Assembly: GCA_022745215.1 (NCBI GenBank)
Contig: JAIIWC010000017.1
Span: forward strand, 1 to 30,148
From: Collinsella sp.
GTDB lineage: Bacteria > Actinomycetota > Coriobacteriia > Coriobacteriales > Coriobacteriaceae
DNA length: 30,148 nucleotides
Direction: 5' to 3'
Within the stretch, counting starts at the first letter, position 1. Each line of letters begins with the position of its first letter. The notes beneath the pieces are model-generated. The model was not told the origin of the DNA, searched no databases, and saw only the letters and a program-made list of their open reading frames with translations. Below, piece after piece: positions 28,392-30,148 of this stretch. The translations under genes and the position numbers were made by a program.

Positions 28392-29807
28392 ATGGCCGAG
28401 GTTTGGCGCTTCTTTGCGCATGAGGATGATTTTGCCGATTTGGACAAGGCCGGCGCATGCGAGCGCCTGGGCCGTGTGCTGTCGTTTCCGACCATTTCGA
28501 GTATGGATGCCGAGGCGGTGGACTGGCAGGCGTTTGCCGACCTGCGCGCCTATATGCAGCAGGCCTGGCCGCGCGTGTTTGCGGCGGGCGAGGTCGAGCT
28601 CATCGACCATTCGCTGCTCGTGACGCTTGCCGGCATCGACCCCGCCCTCAAGCCGGTCATGCTCATGGGCCACATGGACGTGGTTCCCGTGGTGCCGGGT
28701 ACCGAGGCCGACTGGACGCACGCCCCCTTTAGCGGGCACGTGGACGACGCTTACATTTGGGGCCGCGGCGCGATCGACATGAAGGACCAGGTCGCAGGCA
28801 TTCTCGAGGCTGTTGAGTATGCGCTGGCGCACGGTTGGGAGCATAAGCGCACCCTGCTGCTGGCTTTTGGCCAGGACGAGGAGACTACGCAGTGCGGCGC
28901 GGGGGCTATCGGCCGCGTGCTCGAGGAGCGCGGTATTGAACTTGAATACCTGGTCGACGAGGGTGACTACCGTATCGTTTCGGCTGCCGAGTACGGCGCG
29001 GGCGAGGGCTGGCTTATGCATGCCGACCTGGCCGAAAAGGGCTATGCCGATATCGTGCTCAAGACGAAGAGCGCGGGCGGGCATTCGTCCAACCCCTACG
29101 GCGGTACGTCGCTCGAGGTGCTCAGCCGTGCCATCGCCGCAATCTGCGATATCGAGTGGCCGACGCGCGTGACCGATCTGCTTGCCGCGCAGCTTGTCGA
29201 GCTGGGGCTCTACACGGCGGATGAGATTGCCGCCAACGGGGGCGCCATTGTCCGCGATTGCCTCGCCAGCAAAAAGCTCTATCCGCTGGTGACGACCACC
29301 TGCGCGCCCACGCAGATCGAGGGCGGTAGCACCGGTGCTAACGTGATGCCGCAGGATATGTGGGCCAACATTAACTTCCGCATGCTCGAGGGCACGAGCG
29401 TGGTCGACGTTGTGGCGCGCTGCCGTGAGGCGGTTGCCGGGGCGGACCTTGCCGGTCGTGTCGAAGTGGAGCTGGGCCCCGGCAGCTCCGAACCCTCGCC
29501 GTCCCCGCGCATCGGTGGTCCCGGCCTCGAGGCGGTTCGCGCCATTGCCGCCCGCTACTTCCGCGACCCAAAGGGGACGGAGGAAAACGGATCATCCGAG
29601 CCGTTGGCGATTGTCCCCTCGACCGTGATTGGCGCGACCGACGCTGCCAACTACCAGCGCATTTGCTCTGAATGTATTCGCTTTTCGGCGTTTGTGGTCG
29701 ACGATGACGAGTGCGAGCGCGGTGTCCACGGTACCAACGAGCGCATCACCCGCCGCGCCTACCTCCAGGGTGTTCGCTTCCTCATCGCCCTGCTCCACAC
29801 GCTCTAG
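28392..29807 (+). CDS. M20 family metallopeptidase (CPS1/dipeptidase-like)
   Basis: This 471-residue protein is a di-zinc M20 peptidase of the carboxypeptidase-S/PM20D1 type. HMDVVP gives His94 and Asp96, AIDMKD the bridging Asp129, DEE the catalytic Glu164 and metal Glu165, and AGGHSSNP the dimerisation-domain His231. No signal peptide, so it acts in the cytoplasm, probably on dipeptides or N-acyl amino acids. It follows the amino-acid ABC genes by 72 bp and may use imported substrates. GAAAGGATG precedes the ATG. Near residues 394-402 (PKGTEENGSS) the gene contains a copy of a short intergenic repeat, translated in frame. Confidence 0.9.
   Translation: MAEVWRFFAHEDDFADLDKAGACERLGRVLSFPTISSMDAEAVDWQAFADLRAYMQQAWPRVFAAGEVELIDHSLLVTLAGIDPALKPVMLMGHMDVVPVVPGTEADWTHAPFSGHVDDAYIWGRGAIDMKDQVAGILEAVEYALAHGWEHKRTLLLAFGQDEETTQCGAGAIGRVLEERGIELEYLVDEGDYRIVSAAEYGAGEGWLMHADLAEKGYADIVLKTKSAGGHSSNPYGGTSLEVLSRAIAAICDIEWPTRVTDLLAAQLVELGLYTADEIAANGGAIVRDCLASKKLYPLVTTTCAPTQIEGGSTGANVMPQDMWANINFRMLEGTSVVDVVARCREAVAGADLAGRVEVELGPGSSEPSPSPRIGGPGLEAVRAIAARYFRDPKGTEENGSSEPLAIVPSTVIGATDAANYQRICSECIRFSAFVVDDDECERGVHGTNERITRRAYLQGVRFLIALLHTL
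29573..29595 (+). repeat. GGGGACGGAGGAAAA repeat, copy inside the M20 gene
   Basis: This 23-bp stretch matches the intergenic element at 9624-9646 at 22 of 23 positions. Here it is translated as part of PKGTEENGSS between two conserved blocks of the peptidase. The stem-forming flanks of the intergenic copy are not kept. Confidence 0.7.
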
Positions 29808-29836
29808 AATGTGACAAAGCGACGCTCCCTTTGTTA
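29808..29836. repeat. ATGTGACA-type palindromic repeat after the M20 gene
   Basis: AATGTGACAAAGCGAC and GCTCCCTTTGTTA form an imperfect palindrome directly after the TAG stop of the peptidase gene. It belongs to the same family as 1407-1438 and probably lies just outside the IS end to its right. Confidence 0.6.
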
Positions 29837-29874
29837 GCCGTTGGGTGTTCCTATAGTTTTGTCAACCGTCGGGG

Positions 29875-30148
29875 CTACTCCCGGTAGGGCACCCGGTCGC
29901 GCATCACGGCGTATATCGCCCTGAGCCGCTTCCTCGCGACGGCCTTGAGCGCCCGCCCGTGCCCCATGCCCCGCGCCCTGCAGGCCCGGTAGTACTCGCC
30001 GTAGCGCCCCGAGGACCTCACCAGGCTGTTGCACGAGAAGATCAGCAGGGACTTGAGCCTCGCGTCGCCGCGCCTGGACGCCCTGACCGACCTCACCGAC
30101 GTGCCGGAGCTCCTCACCCTCGGGGCTATGCCGCAGTACGAGGCCAGG
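29875..30148 (-). CDS. IS110 family transposase, C-terminal part (cut by window edge)
   Basis: The minus-strand frame is open from the right edge to TAG at 29877-29875, giving 90 codons. LASYCGIAPRVRSSGTS, then SRRGDARLKSLLIFS and ARGMGHGRALKAVARKRL, match the C-terminal transposase_20 region of IS110/IS116/IS902 transposases, including the catalytic-Ser region. The N-terminal DEDD (RuvC-like) half lies outside the window, so completeness is unknown. Beyond the stop, TTGACAAAACTATAGGA on the minus strand is the probable right-end boundary. The short 3' flank fits the IS110 rather than the IS1111 group, whose bridge RNA lies downstream of the transposase. Confidence 0.85.
   Translation of the reverse strand, partial: LASYCGIAPRVRSSGTSVRSVRASRRGDARLKSLLIFSCNSLVRSSGRYGEYYRACRARGMGHGRALKAVARKRLRAIYAVMRDRVPYRE

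Overview
The window looks like chromosome of a high-GC, anaerobic gut actinobacterium of the class Coriobacteriia, most likely Collinsella or a close relative. That assignment is an inference from gene content, the strong G/C third-position bias (which creates long antisense open frames) and the many short palindromic intergenic repeats; nothing here is a taxonomic marker. Both edges touch what look like insertion-sequence remnants: a partial IS110-family transposase at the right edge (minus strand) and a 25-codon coding remnant with a similar TTGACAA..TATAGGA end at the left edge.

Layout from left to right. (1) 336-4781: a minus-strand operon of SDR dehydrogenase, OFA-type MFS carrier and Gfo/Idh/MocA oxidoreductase, divergent from a LysR regulator; substrate unknown. 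(2) 4782-5100: a convergent gap packed with three nested inverted repeats. (3) 5101-9323 (minus): a MarR regulator and two ABC half-exporters forming a typical asymmetric heterodimer, linked by 8-nt stop/start overlaps. (4) 9771-10917: pyridoxamine-kinase-like protein overlapping a TIGR04076 protein. (5) 11050-15575: low-molecular-weight phosphatase, then an alpha-glucoside module of RpiR regulator (minus), GH4 6-phospho-alpha-glucosidase and PTS EIICB (plus). (6) 15807-17060 (minus): MFS exporter. (7) 17222-23063 (plus): the most interesting part, a prenylated-FMN decarboxylase module. (8) 23260-25102: a single-pass membrane protein of unknown function and a LacX-type mutarotase. (9) 25430-29807: a polar amino-acid ABC importer (twin-arginine lipoprotein, permease, ATPase) followed by an M20 peptidase.

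The module in (7) encodes, in order, a fusion of an LpdD-like domain with a type-1 isopentenyl-diphosphate-isomerase domain, an SLC13-type permease, a UbiD-family decarboxylase, a UbiX flavin prenyltransferase and a MerR regulator with a probable effector domain. UbiX makes the prenylated FMN needed by UbiD from a dimethylallyl phosphate, so a neighbouring IPP-isomerase-like enzyme fused to a putative cofactor chaperone would link prenyl supply to decarboxylase maturation. The isomerase domain keeps its metal site and phosphate-binding residues, but the catalytic Cys (E. coli Cys67) is Ala, with a Cys one residue earlier. It may therefore not be an ordinary isomerase. Two nearly identical dyads overlapping TTGCCT/TTGACT lie upstream of the fusion gene and the permease and are candidates for MerR control.

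A second unusual feature is a two-copy structured element (9425-9559 and 25105-25285). Its hairpins keep the same architecture, including a one-base bulge and an ANAA loop, through compensatory base changes. Other palindromic families are scattered through the intergenic regions; some supply stop codons, and one repeat lies inside the peptidase gene in frame.
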